From positions 1 to 40,784 of the forward strand of contig NZ_FNEK01000046.1 in NCBI RefSeq assembly GCF_900099935.1: a stretch of DNA of 40,784 bases, given 5' to 3'. Each line of letters starts with the position of its first letter. Position 1 is the stretch's first letter. This DNA comes from Aliiruegeria lutimaris. Its GTDB lineage: Bacteria; Pseudomonadota; Alphaproteobacteria; Rhodobacterales; Rhodobacteraceae. Under the pieces are notes generated by a model. The model had not been told where the DNA came from. It did no database searches and worked only from the letters and a program-made list of their open reading frames with translations. The position numbers and the translations under genes are program-made. Below are positions 1-8,201 of this stretch, in pieces.

Positions 1-162
1 GGTGCTGACATGATCCATCCTCCCAAACAGGATGAATCACAGATCAGGCTTCAACGGAATCCCAACGATTCAGGTTTTTGGCGGTACGCTTTAAGAAGGA
101 CTCAAAGTCGATAAAGGTTCCGACATCAGAATCGCGTCCGCTTCGGGCGGCAAAGAGAAGAG

Positions 163-1071
163 TCAAATTCCGACCCTACCGGAGCATCTGCCCGACCGAA
201 GAACGCGGTCGATGTCGTCCGCATAAAGGAGTTCGGAATCGTCCCTTGGTGTATAGCCGAGCTTGCTGCGTGCGGTTTCCAGTGACCAGAAGGCGCGCGT
301 GTTGTCTGATATTCCGAAAACGACGAGCCATGGGACGCCATCTATTCCTTCGATCTCGGGTGACTCGGCCGCCGCGCGAAATAGTTCTGCACAGTCGTGG
401 GGGCTGAGATATGCGCCGAGCGCTCGTTTAAATCCCGCTACTCCGGTCGGTTTCGGCAGAGAGGTTGTCTGTGTCGCGCCAGTTGCGAGGAACTTCTCTG
501 CATTAATGGAATAGGGCGAACCGATGCGCAGGTGAACGACCTCCAGCTTGCGGCCAAAACTGCCGCAGGCATAGGGAAAACCGAGCAGTTCATATGACGC
601 CTTGGCCCAGCCGTAGAAATTGTCCGACAGTGGGTAATCGGATTCGGTGATCAACTCGCGCCGACGGCTATGGACTTGGCTGTGCTCGTACCAATCGCAG
701 GCGTGGTTGGACGAAACCATCACGACGCGCCGCACTCCTGCGTCATAGGCGCTGCGATAAACCCTTTGCGCGATGCGGATGTTGTCCATTTCGGTGTCGA
801 ACCGGTCGATCTGCGGTGGTTCCAACCCATAGACATCGCCTTTCTCCGAGGAATGGATATAGGCGCTGTGAATGACCACCTCGACACCGTGGAAAAGCTC
901 CGCGAGCTTGTCGTCTTCGTCCCGAAGCAGATCGCATTCGGCGAAGCAGGTGCTGTCGGGGAGCGACTTGGGACACGCTCTGTCGGTGAGCAGAAGGTCG
1001 TGCCGCTCGGCAATCTTGGCCAACCCCATCTGAGCCACGTGGCCTGAGGCGCCGGTGACGAGAATTTTCAT
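163..1071 (-). CDS. NAD-dependent epimerase/dehydratase family protein (copy A)
   Basis: Predicted 302-aa cytosolic Rossmann oxidoreductase of the extended SDR (epimerase/dehydratase) type. A dinucleotide-binding GxxGxxA pattern sits at residues 7-13, a serine pair at 120-121, and the catalytic Y-x3-K is Y153/K157 (YGWAK). I chose the ATG at 1071 over an upstream in-frame start because it overlaps the stop of the preceding gene by 4 nt (ATGA), the junction used throughout this operon. It is the last gene of the left operon. Family members act on nucleotide sugars, uronates or other hydroxy/keto substrates, and I cannot name the substrate. A second epimerase lies at 34950-35825, and both sit next to a CFCxxC protein, which suggests linked function. 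Confidence 0.85.
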   Translation of the reverse strand: MKILVTGASGHVAQMGLAKIAERHDLLLTDRACPKSLPDSTCFAECDLLRDEDDKLAELFHGVEVVIHSAYIHSSEKGDVYGLEPPQIDRFDTEMDNIRIAQRVYRSAYDAGVRRVVMVSSNHACDWYEHSQVHSRRRELITESDYPLSDNFYGWAKASYELLGFPYACGSFGRKLEVVHLRIGSPYSINAEKFLATGATQTTSLPKPTGVAGFKRALGAYLSPHDCAELFRAAAESPEIEGIDGVPWLVVFGISDNTRAFWSLETARSKLGYTPRDDSELLYADDIDRVLRSGRCSGRVGI

Positions 1072-2279
1072 GTCTGTTTCTCCCCTTCCTTGAGCGCGGC
1101 CGCGATCCAATCGAGACGATCGAGCGGCATCATGGCGTAGTGGTAGAAGGCAAGGTTATTGGCGCCCGCCGTGCGGGCCGCCTGCGTTTTGGCGCGCAAG
1201 TCGATTGGTGTCTTGCAATCTATCGCTAGTGGGCGAAGCGCAACGGCCATCCGCGTTTCTGTACCCAGGGCTTCGCGGTACTGGCGCAATTGGACCGACA
1301 ATTCCTCGGCGGTGCCCGTGTAACCGAGAACGACGTATTCGTCGCTTGTCGCCGCGACGTCCGCAGGATCGATGCCTAGCAGGTTTCGGGCGATGCCGAC
1401 CACGTCATCGCTCGCGCTCACTCCCGGCAACGCATGATGCATCGCGCCCGCGTGGTCCATGAAGGACAACTCAACCCCCGCAGGAACGAGTTCCGACCTC
1501 ACCTCGGCCACCAGCGACGATACGACCGAGCAGCGTTGCCGACAAAACCGCCGAAGATCCTCGCCCAGATCCGGTCGTTTCGGCGTTAGCCGACCCTGCC
1601 AGATCGGGTCAAGGGCGCGATGTATGGCCTGTGCCAGGGCCTTCATGTCGATGCCGGCCTGCTCTCCCGCTTCCTGGCAATGTGAGCAGAAGCAAAGCGA
1701 CATCAGGCCCCGTGCCCAGCCGGGCAGGGCGATTAGATAACGTTCATGGTGTTCGCCATGTTCCAGCGTCCGATAGTGGAGCGCTTCGGCCAGCAGCCGC
1801 CGGACCGGGTATCTCGCGATTTCCCGCGCCAGAGCCCGGCAGTAGTTCCGGACGTCGGGATTGGCCGGACAAAGATCGGACAGGTGGGGATCGCCATAGA
1901 CATTGTGTATGGCGCAATCCGGGAGGGCCGTGGCCAGGCGCGAGTTGTGAAGGAAGATCGTCCAGGCGCTGACACTGATGTCACGCTCGCCGGCTGCAAC
2001 GCAAAGATCTTCCAGCACGTCGTTTCCGTCAGCGGCATCTGCCAGCTTGGGAACGAAACCCTCCGGGTAGATGTCGGGCCGAGGCTTGAACCAGGCAATA
2101 TCTCCTTCGTGGCGGTATACGCGATAGCGCGGGTTGTGGGGGAAGACATCGCGCGCATCGTGGTAGGTGGCAGACAGGATCACGTCAGTGGCACCGGCGC
2201 GGAGCTGCAAGGCATCGAGGACATGGCCGGTGCCTTCGTGGCGCAGATCGGTCCCGAATATGAAAACGGATGTTTGCAT
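1068..2279 (-). CDS. Unrecognised conserved protein with HNSRL and CFCxxC motifs (copy A)
   Basis: A 403-aa soluble protein with no signal peptide or membrane segment; I do not recognise a characterised family. Visible motifs are AWTxxxHNSRL (HNSRL at 111-115), LCP at 136-138, HHE at 177-179, CFCSHC at 196-201, and a C-terminal FYHY...LDWIAAAL. The protein at 33605-34756 (383 aa) shares all of these in the same order, so the two are paralogues, by eye roughly a third identical. The pattern of short conserved blocks with paired Cys and His could suit a TIM-barrel hydrolase-like fold or a metal site, but this is inference. The gene follows the hydroxyacid dehydrogenases by 43 bp and overlaps the epimerase gene by 4 nt. 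Confidence 0.8.
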   Translation of the reverse strand: MQTSVFIFGTDLRHEGTGHVLDALQLRAGATDVILSATYHDARDVFPHNPRYRVYRHEGDIAWFKPRPDIYPEGFVPKLADAADGNDVLEDLCVAAGERDISVSAWTIFLHNSRLATALPDCAIHNVYGDPHLSDLCPANPDVRNYCRALAREIARYPVRRLLAEALHYRTLEHGEHHERYLIALPGWARGLMSLCFCSHCQEAGEQAGIDMKALAQAIHRALDPIWQGRLTPKRPDLGEDLRRFCRQRCSVVSSLVAEVRSELVPAGVELSFMDHAGAMHHALPGVSASDDVVGIARNLLGIDPADVAATSDEYVVLGYTGTAEELSVQLRQYREALGTETRMAVALRPLAIDCKTPIDLRAKTQAARTAGANNLAFYHYAMMPLDRLDWIAAALKEGEKQT

Positions 2280-2322
2280 TCCGATTAATCCCGTTGCAAC
2301 GCGCGGTCGTTCGTCGATGCCG

Positions 2323-3288
2323 TCAATACCATAAGGACTTGTCCACGAGATTGATCAGCTCTTGTCCCGCCGTGAAACGCTTGGCGTTTTCGCACAGTAC
2401 CGCAAGGCGTCGTTCGGGAATGTAGGGGCCGACGACAGCGACATGCGGCGTGAGGATGGCGCGCTCTTCTTTCCATAACGGATGATCAGGCGGGAGCGGT
2501 TCCTGCTCGAAAACGTCCAGACCCACTCCGCGCAACCGGCCCGACTGCAAGGCCTCGGTAACCGCATCCAGTCGCACCGTGGCACCGCGACCGATATTGA
2601 TCAACAAGGCGGAGGATTTCATCAGCGCCAGCCTTTTGTCGTCGAACATCCCCTCGCTCTCGGGCGTGTGCGGCAGTGTGAGAACGACCGCGTCGGCCCG
2701 TGGGAGAATACGGTCGAGCTCCGCAGGCTTGTGCATTTCCTGTAAACCCTCGGGGCAGTCCGTGCGGCGGGGATCTATGCCGATCACCCGGGCGCCGAAG
2801 GTGGCCACCATCCGACCGATCTCGGCACCGATACCACCGACCCCGATCACGAGAACGGTGCTTTCGGGCAAGTGCAGTATGTCCTGATCGTCCAGATAAC
2901 GCACCCACGCCCCGGTGGGTTGCTGGCGCATGTAGGGGGGCAGATTGCGTGCAAGGCTCAGCAACATCGTTACCGCGTGGGTGGCGACGTGGTCGTTGTA
3001 GATACCGCGGTAGTTCGTGACCTGGACGGGGTGAGCCACCAGTTCAGGAGAGAAAAACCCGGCGGGCGGCGCCGCCATCGGCGCCTGCAGCCAGCGCAGC
3101 TTTCCGGCGAGAGATAGGAGTTCGGGGTCAAGCGTCCCGTAGGCGCCATCTGCTTCCGGCAACAGCCGTATCGCGGCCTCACGGTCAGGCGCGATCTGAA
3201 CGGTCAATGTCGGCGCCGCCTCAGACACGGCCCTTGCCCAGGCCTCGGTCAATTCGTCTGTTGGTGGAAGGATTACGAAGTTGCTCAT
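2323..3288 (-). CDS. D-2-hydroxyacid dehydrogenase (NAD-binding), downstream copy
   Basis: A 321-aa member of the D-isomer-specific 2-hydroxyacid dehydrogenase family, which interconverts 2-oxo acids and D-2-hydroxy acids with NAD(P)H (glyoxylate/hydroxypyruvate reductases and relatives). The Rossmann GxGxxG is at 149-154, and the catalytic triad appears complete: R234 (NIGRG), E263 (EPLP), H282 (TPH). Length is usual for the GhrA/short branch. The ATG at 3288 forms a 4-nt ATGA overlap with the upstream dehydrogenase gene and follows an AAAGGGGC purine run; longer in-frame extensions only read into that gene. Its place behind a peptide ABC importer suggests it acts on an oxo or hydroxy acid released from the imported compound (inference). 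Confidence 0.88.
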   Translation of the reverse strand: MSNFVILPPTDELTEAWARAVSEAAPTLTVQIAPDREAAIRLLPEADGAYGTLDPELLSLAGKLRWLQAPMAAPPAGFFSPELVAHPVQVTNYRGIYNDHVATHAVTMLLSLARNLPPYMRQQPTGAWVRYLDDQDILHLPESTVLVIGVGGIGAEIGRMVATFGARVIGIDPRRTDCPEGLQEMHKPAELDRILPRADAVVLTLPHTPESEGMFDDKRLALMKSSALLINIGRGATVRLDAVTEALQSGRLRGVGLDVFEQEPLPPDHPLWKEERAILTPHVAVVGPYIPERRLAVLCENAKRFTAGQELINLVDKSLWY

Positions 3289-4250
3289 CTTGGCCCCTTT
3301 GAGACGTCGTGGCCGAGCCGGTTGACCCATTGGGCGCCGCGGCCCGTGAACGCGGCCAGGTTCTTTTCGAATATCGCTCCCCAACGCCGACCGAAGCCCG
3401 GGCTGGCACCGGCGTTGTGCGCGGTCACGATGACCTTGGGATTGCTCCAGAGCCGGGAGTCGGTCGGCAAGGGTTCGACAGCGGTCACATCCAGGCCGGC
3501 GCCGCGGAGCGCACCGGTTTCAAGCGCTGCGAGCAGCGCCGGCTCGTCGATCAGGCTGCCGCGACCGATGTTCACAATCCAGCCATCTGCCAGAGCTTCC
3601 AACTCCGACGCGCCAATCACCGGGCGGCCGTCGGGGCGCGCCGGCGAGGCCAGCACAACGATATCGGCCCACGCGCAGAGCGCCTGAAGCTGGTCGGCGC
3701 CGCGCACATCTTCGACCCTTCCATCGTAGGTTGAGGGATCGCGTTTAATGCCGGCCACGGACATGCCCCAGTCGAGCGCGCGCTGCGCGATCATATCGCC
3801 GATCCGGCCCAGACCGACGACCAACAGCTTGCGTCCCGCTAGTTCATCGCCGACCATCGGTTGCCATCGCGCATGTTCCATGTTTCGTGAAGCCTCTCCA
3901 ATCCGACGTGTCAGGCCGAGCAGCAAGGCAAAGGCGTGTTCAGTGACGCAGTTCGTATGCACGCCGGCGGCGGTTGACAGCACGATGCCCTGCGCATCGA
4001 AACGGTCGAGCGGGTACTGTTCGAAGCCTGCCCCGGTCCCGGCGATCCAGCGCAATGACGGCGTCAGAAACTCCGTGCGCCAGGTATGCGTGACAAGGAC
4101 CGTTCCGCCCGCCGCCAGCGCCTCGGCGACACCGGCATCATCAGCGGGACACATTGCCTCAATGTCTGTTCGCGTGATAAGAAAATCACGCACGCCGGGG
4201 GGCAGGGCGTGGTGCAGGACAACTATGGGCGTGTTCATTGTGCGGTTCAT
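3285..4250 (-). CDS. D-2-hydroxyacid dehydrogenase (NAD-binding), upstream copy
   Basis: A 321-aa protein of the same family as its downstream neighbour. GLGRIG is at 146-151, and catalytic residues are R230 (NIGRG), E259 (VEPLP) and H278 (TAHNAG). The two dehydrogenases are clearly different in sequence, so this is an old divergence and not a recent tandem duplication; separate substrates are likely. Start is ATG at 4250, 10 bp after the permease stop, with an alternative ATG at 4238; neither has a strong ribosome-binding site. It is translationally coupled to the next gene. The activity (glyoxylate, hydroxypyruvate or bulkier 2-oxo acid reduction) cannot be chosen from sequence. Confidence 0.87.
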   Translation of the reverse strand: MNRTMNTPIVVLHHALPPGVRDFLITRTDIEAMCPADDAGVAEALAAGGTVLVTHTWRTEFLTPSLRWIAGTGAGFEQYPLDRFDAQGIVLSTAAGVHTNCVTEHAFALLLGLTRRIGEASRNMEHARWQPMVGDELAGRKLLVVGLGRIGDMIAQRALDWGMSVAGIKRDPSTYDGRVEDVRGADQLQALCAWADIVVLASPARPDGRPVIGASELEALADGWIVNIGRGSLIDEPALLAALETGALRGAGLDVTAVEPLPTDSRLWSNPKVIVTAHNAGASPGFGRRWGAIFEKNLAAFTGRGAQWVNRLGHDVSKGPR

Positions 4251-4260
4251 GTGAGAGCGG

Positions 4261-5169
4261 TTATAGAAGGGTGTCGGGGTTTTTGCCGATGCTGCTGTGA
4301 TTGGGGTCGAGCACATCGCGGATGGCGTCTCCCAACACGTTGAAGGCCAGCATGAGCAAGACCAGCGCTACAGTGGGCCAGATAACCAACCAGGGCGCTA
4401 TTGTGATGAAGTCGCGTCCCTTGGACAGCATGCTGCCCCAGTCGGCCTGCGGCGGGCTGACGCCCAGTCCGAGAAAGCTGAGCGATGCATAGGCCAACTG
4501 CGCAGTCGACATGCTCAGTGCGGCCAGCACGATCACGGGCGGCAGAACGTTGGGAAGGATGTGACGGATCAGGATGACCGGCGTGCTGACACCGGCCAGA
4601 CGTGCGGCATCGAGGAACTCGCTGCTCTTGATGCTCAACGCGCTTGCCCGGGCCATGCGGGCGAAGCGCGGGGAATAAACGATCGCGATCGCCAGAGACG
4701 CGTTGAACAGACCCGGTCCCAGAACCGCGACAAGAATGATCGCCAGTAGAAGGGTGGGAAATGCGAACAGCACATCCTGGCTTCGGTTCAGCACCGCGTC
4801 GACATACCCGCCGAAATACCCGGAAACGACGCCGATGACGACTCCAACCGCCATCGCGATCGAGACCGAGAGGAATGCCACGGCCACCGCGATGCGCGAT
4901 CCGTCGATGACCCGGCTCAACGTGTCGCGGCCCAATTCGTCTGTGCCGAACCAGTGCGAGGCCGAAGGTGAAGACAGCAGGCTTACATAGTCGTTCGCGT
5001 TGGGGTCGTAAGGCGCAACGAAACGGCCAAACGCAGCCAGAAAGATGAACAGCAACATGATCGCCAAGCCGAAGGCGCCGCCTTTGTGGCGCAACAGTTG
5101 ATCCAGGAGCATCGGCCGACCCAGGCGATGGCCGGGCATTTGGGTGTCGGGGGAAACGGTCATGGTCAT
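4261..5169 (-). CDS. Peptide/nickel-type ABC transporter permease, DppC-like (importer 1)
   Basis: A 302-aa inner-membrane permease of the DppC/OppC family. There is an N-terminal membrane helix at about 33-52, then the family motif HWFGTDELGRD at 72-82, further helices, the ATPase-contact loop EFLDAARLAG at 184-193, SFLGLG at 231-236, and a C-terminal GDAIRDVLDP at 280-289. The start at 5169 overlaps the DppB-like gene by 4 nt (ATGA). A second ATG two codons in is possible. It forms the translocation pore with the adjacent DppB-like protein. Confidence 0.93.
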   Translation of the reverse strand: MTMTVSPDTQMPGHRLGRPMLLDQLLRHKGGAFGLAIMLLFIFLAAFGRFVAPYDPNANDYVSLLSSPSASHWFGTDELGRDTLSRVIDGSRIAVAVAFLSVSIAMAVGVVIGVVSGYFGGYVDAVLNRSQDVLFAFPTLLLAIILVAVLGPGLFNASLAIAIVYSPRFARMARASALSIKSSEFLDAARLAGVSTPVILIRHILPNVLPPVIVLAALSMSTAQLAYASLSFLGLGVSPPQADWGSMLSKGRDFITIAPWLVIWPTVALVLLMLAFNVLGDAIRDVLDPNHSSIGKNPDTLL

Positions 5170-6116
5170 CGCCCTCTCTGACGCGGGTCGAGGAGTGGAT
5201 AAAGCATGTCGACCAGTGCATTGATGATGACGAAGGCCGTTGCAAAGACCAGCGTAGTCGCGCTGACCATCGGGTAGTCACGTGTATTTATCGCTTCGAG
5301 CATTCCGCGCCCGAGGCCGGGCAGGCTGAAAATCTGCTCGACCACGATCAGGCCGCCAAGCAGGATGCCAAGCTGGAAACCGATGAAAGTCACGATGGGC
5401 GGCAGGGCGTTGCGTAGTGCGTGAAGGTACTCGATGCGTTTCTCCCGCACCCCCACAGCGCGGGCGGTCACGACATAATGGCTGTGCAAGACCTCGAGCA
5501 TGGCGCCGCGTGTCATCTGCATGGTCATGGCGGTGATCGGAAAGGCGATGGTTAGAAGCGGCATCGCCATCGAACGTATGTGCATCATCGGGTCCTCTGC
5601 CCAGGGCGTGAACGACACGCGGAATAGATCAGGTGCCCAGCGAGAGCCGACCAGAAGAAGCAGGATGCCGATCACGAAGATCGGAACGGAGAAGGTAACC
5701 AGCAGCGAGGTTCGAATTAGAATGTCCAGGCGTTTGTTGGCGTGAACTGCCGCCACAATGCCTGCCGGAAGGCCGATGAGCGTTGAAACCAGGAGTGTCA
5801 GCAGCGCGAGTTCGAGCGATACCGGGATCTGCTGGAGCAAGTCGGCCGCCACCGTTCTTCCCGTGATGGGAGATGTCCCGAAATCGCCTTGGAGCGCGTT
5901 TGTCAGCCAAAAAAAGTATTGAACAACCAGTGGCTTGTCGAGGCCAAGCTTTCGGCGCACCTCTTCGAACTGCTCTTCGGTCGCTCCTTCCTGTCCGACG
6001 ATCACACTGGTCAGATCGCCGGGGATCAGCGCCCCAAAGGCGAAAACCAGCGCCGAGACCGCCAGCAGAACCGTTGCCATGCCCAGCAGGCGTATTCCAA
6101 TGACCCGCAGCATCAT
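5166..6116 (-). CDS. Peptide/nickel-type ABC transporter permease, DppB-like (importer 1)
   Basis: A 316-aa inner-membrane permease of the DppB/OppB family. It opens with a hydrophobic helix after MMLRVIG, followed by the periplasmic LGLDKPLVVQY and GDFGTS blocks typical of DppB. The EAA-type cytoplasmic loop reads TARAVGVREKRI near residue 210, and the C terminus ends LLDPRQRGR. The longer in-frame extension (to 6263) lies inside the ATPase gene, while ATG at 6116 gives an ATGA overlap with its stop, so I take 6116. It partners with the DppC-like gene immediately downstream. Confidence 0.93.
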   Translation of the reverse strand: MMLRVIGIRLLGMATVLLAVSALVFAFGALIPGDLTSVIVGQEGATEEQFEEVRRKLGLDKPLVVQYFFWLTNALQGDFGTSPITGRTVAADLLQQIPVSLELALLTLLVSTLIGLPAGIVAAVHANKRLDILIRTSLLVTFSVPIFVIGILLLLVGSRWAPDLFRVSFTPWAEDPMMHIRSMAMPLLTIAFPITAMTMQMTRGAMLEVLHSHYVVTARAVGVREKRIEYLHALRNALPPIVTFIGFQLGILLGGLIVVEQIFSLPGLGRGMLEAINTRDYPMVSATTLVFATAFVIINALVDMLYPLLDPRQRGR

Positions 6117-7123
6117 GCGACCCCCTCCGACACAACCTGGGTTTGGGAGCTGGAGCCAGCAAAGTGGCAGGCCACGAGATGTCCGTCCCCGGTATCGCGC
6201 AGTGACGGTTTCTGTTTGCGGCACTGGTCGGTGGCCAGCGGGCAGCGCGTGTGGAACCGACAACCAACTGGCGGGTTGATCGGGCTTGGCACATCACCCC
6301 GCAAGAGCGTGTCTCCACGTGCACGCTCGTGTATCGGGTCGGGAAGCAGCGTGGCATTGCGCAGCGCTTGGGAATACGGGTGCAGGGGACGGCTGGCGAA
6401 GACCGTGGAGTCAGAGGCCTCCACCACTTCACCGAGATACATCACGATCACCCGGTGGCTGATGGCTTGCACCGCGGCAAGATCATGGCTGATAAAGATG
6501 TATGATGTGCCCAGTTCTTTCTGGAGGTCCAGCAGAAGGTTCAGGATCTGCGCCTGCAGTGAGATGTCCAGCGAGGCAATGGACTCGTCGTGAACCACGA
6601 TTGCAGGATCGGCGATAAGTGCCCTTGCGATGGACGCTCTCTGCTGCTGGCCCCCTGACAGCTGGTGCGGTTTGCGGTCGGCCATCTGCGGATCAAGACC
6701 GACAAGCGTCAGCATCCGTTCAACCGCCTCGGCGGTCTTTCGGATGCCCTTGGCTTGGAGCGGTTCGGACACGCTGGCGCCCACGGTGCGGCGCGGGTTC
6801 ATCGATCCGGCCGGGTTCTGGAACACCATCTGGAATTTGCGCCTGCGCTCGCGTCCTGCTGCCCCTGATGCCCAGATGTCGCCCCCCTCAATCAGAATGC
6901 GTCCGTCCGTGGGTTCCAGCAAGCCCACGATCAGGCGTGCCAGCGTGGATTTTCCACATCCGGATTCTCCGACGATACCGAGCGACTCGCCGGCCTCCAG
7001 GTGCAGCGAAACATCATCGACAGCACGCAGTACGCCGTTTTCACGGCTGCCAAGCTGGCGAACATTGAACTGTCGTTTCAGGTTTTTCACCTGAAGCAGC
7101 GGAATGGTGCCGTCAGTTGGCAT
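6113..7123 (-). CDS. Oligopeptide-type ABC transporter ATPase, DppF-like (importer 1)
   Basis: A 336-aa ATPase. Walker A GESGCGKST is at 52-60, the signature LSGGQQQR at 155-162, Walker B acidic pair D179-E180, H-loop H213. The C-terminal oligopeptide-type extension carries cysteines C288, C294, C301 and C319, as in the Opp/Dpp ATPases that hold a metal or Fe-S site. The D-loop region reads DESIASLD where the usual form is DEPVSALD, so a normally conserved proline is replaced by serine; the catalytic glutamate is intact. The start at 7123 overlaps the DppD-like gene by 11 nt. Confidence 0.93.
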   Translation of the reverse strand: MPTDGTIPLLQVKNLKRQFNVRQLGSRENGVLRAVDDVSLHLEAGESLGIVGESGCGKSTLARLIVGLLEPTDGRILIEGGDIWASGAAGRERRRKFQMVFQNPAGSMNPRRTVGASVSEPLQAKGIRKTAEAVERMLTLVGLDPQMADRKPHQLSGGQQQRASIARALIADPAIVVHDESIASLDISLQAQILNLLLDLQKELGTSYIFISHDLAAVQAISHRVIVMYLGEVVEASDSTVFASRPLHPYSQALRNATLLPDPIHERARGDTLLRGDVPSPINPPVGCRFHTRCPLATDQCRKQKPSLRDTGDGHLVACHFAGSSSQTQVVSEGVA

Positions 7124-8126
7124 CCGTGGTCTCCGTCAAGCTTTTCGTTTCTGTCAGCAGTTCGCCATTCTGCGTTTTCCAGCAGCGCGCCTTGTGGCGG
7201 TCGGCCACCGCCAGAAGATCGGGGTGTGCATCGCAGCGCGAGTCGGCAAAAACGCAGCGCGGCCGAAACCGGCAGCCCGTTGGAAGCTGAGCCATGTTCG
7301 GCGGGGATCCGGGAAGAGTCGGCGTCTTCTGTCGCGGCCGGTCGGGATTGGGGATCGAGCGAAGGAGGCCCCTGGTGTAAGGATGCCGGGAACTGGCGAA
7401 GAGCTCGTCGACCGGCGCTTCCTCGACGATCTCTCCTGCATACATGACCGCCACCCGATCGCACATGTTGGCTACCACGCCCATATTGTGGGTGATCAGC
7501 AGCAAGGCGGTGCCGTGCTCGCGGGTCAGGGTTTTCATCAGGCTCAGCACCTGGGCCTGAATGGTCACGTCCAGCGCGGTGGTCGGTTCGTCCGCGATCA
7601 GCAATTGCGGATCGTTGATCATCCCCATTGCGATCACCACGCGCTGACGCATTCCACCAGACATCTGGTGTGGAAACGACGCGGCCTGGCGCTGGGGGTC
7701 CGGCATGCCTACATCCGCCAGGGCCCGATGAATGCGGGTGTCGACGTCGCTGCGCTTGTCGTGCGCCGTGATCGCTTCGCGCATCTGCCAACCGACGGAA
7801 AAGGATGGGTTCAGTGCGGTCATCGGGTTCTGGAACACCATCCCGCATTCCTTACCGCGGCGGCGTCGCAGCTCCTCGTTGCGGAGAGTGAGCATATCGC
7901 TGCCGTTCAACTCGATCGCGCCTCTCACGATCCTTCCCGGCTTTGGAACGAGACCAAGCACGGACATGGCGGTTACGCTCTTGCCCGATCCGGATTCGCC
8001 GACCAGCCCCAGGGTCTCTCCGGGAGCGACCTCAAACGAAACGCCGTCCACGGCGGTCACGGCACCTTGGCCTGTGTGGAACCGGGTCGTCAGGTTTTCG
8101 ACCCTCAGGACAGGACGGTTGTTCAC
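7113..8126 (-). CDS. Oligopeptide-type ABC transporter ATPase, DppD-like (importer 1)
   Basis: A 337-aa ATPase. Walker A GESGSGKS is at 43-50, the signature MSGGMRQR at 155-162, and Walker B/D-loop [12 protein letters not shown] at 175-186. The C terminus carries the GCRFRPRC cysteine motif of the oligopeptide branch. The start codon is GTG at 8126, with no strong ribosome-binding site in front of it; the nearest in-frame ATG is far inside the domain, so GTG is the best choice. The gene lies 75 bp after the binding-protein gene, with a hairpin in between, and pairs with the DppF-like ATPase. Confidence 0.92.
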   Translation of the reverse strand: MNNRPVLRVENLTTRFHTGQGAVTAVDGVSFEVAPGETLGLVGESGSGKSVTAMSVLGLVPKPGRIVRGAIELNGSDMLTLRNEELRRRRGKECGMVFQNPMTALNPSFSVGWQMREAITAHDKRSDVDTRIHRALADVGMPDPQRQAASFPHQMSGGMRQRVVIAMGMINDPQLLIADEPTTALDVTIQAQVLSLMKTLTREHGTALLLITHNMGVVANMCDRVAVMYAGEIVEEAPVDELFASSRHPYTRGLLRSIPNPDRPRQKTPTLPGSPPNMAQLPTGCRFRPRCVFADSRCDAHPDLLAVADRHKARCWKTQNGELLTETKSLTETTDAN

Positions 8127-8163
8127 GTTTGCGATCCGGTCAGTCTGATGTTTCGGTGTATGG

Positions 8164-8188
8164 ACCCGTCCGCTGGGTGCGGACGGGT
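8164..8188 (-). terminator. Hairpin between binding-protein and ATPase genes
   Basis: Perfect 9-bp inverted repeat ACCCGTCCG / CGGACGGGT around a 7-nt loop. It lies in the 75-bp gap after the binding-protein stop and before the DppD-like start. There is no T-run on the minus-strand side, so it is more likely a 3'-end stabiliser or partial attenuator than a full terminator. Such an element would let binding protein be made in excess over membrane parts. Confidence 0.55.
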
Positions 8189-8201
8189 TTCGGTTCCGGG
8201 A

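Noticed and set aside
44-175. Open minus-strand frame reading ...FIDFESFLKRTAKNLNRWDSVEA before a stop, overlapping the end of epimerase A
   Set aside because: It looks protein-like but has no ATG start, is only 44 codons, overlaps the epimerase stop in another frame, and matches nothing I recognise. A remnant of an earlier gene or a frameshifted tail is possible; chance is equally likely.
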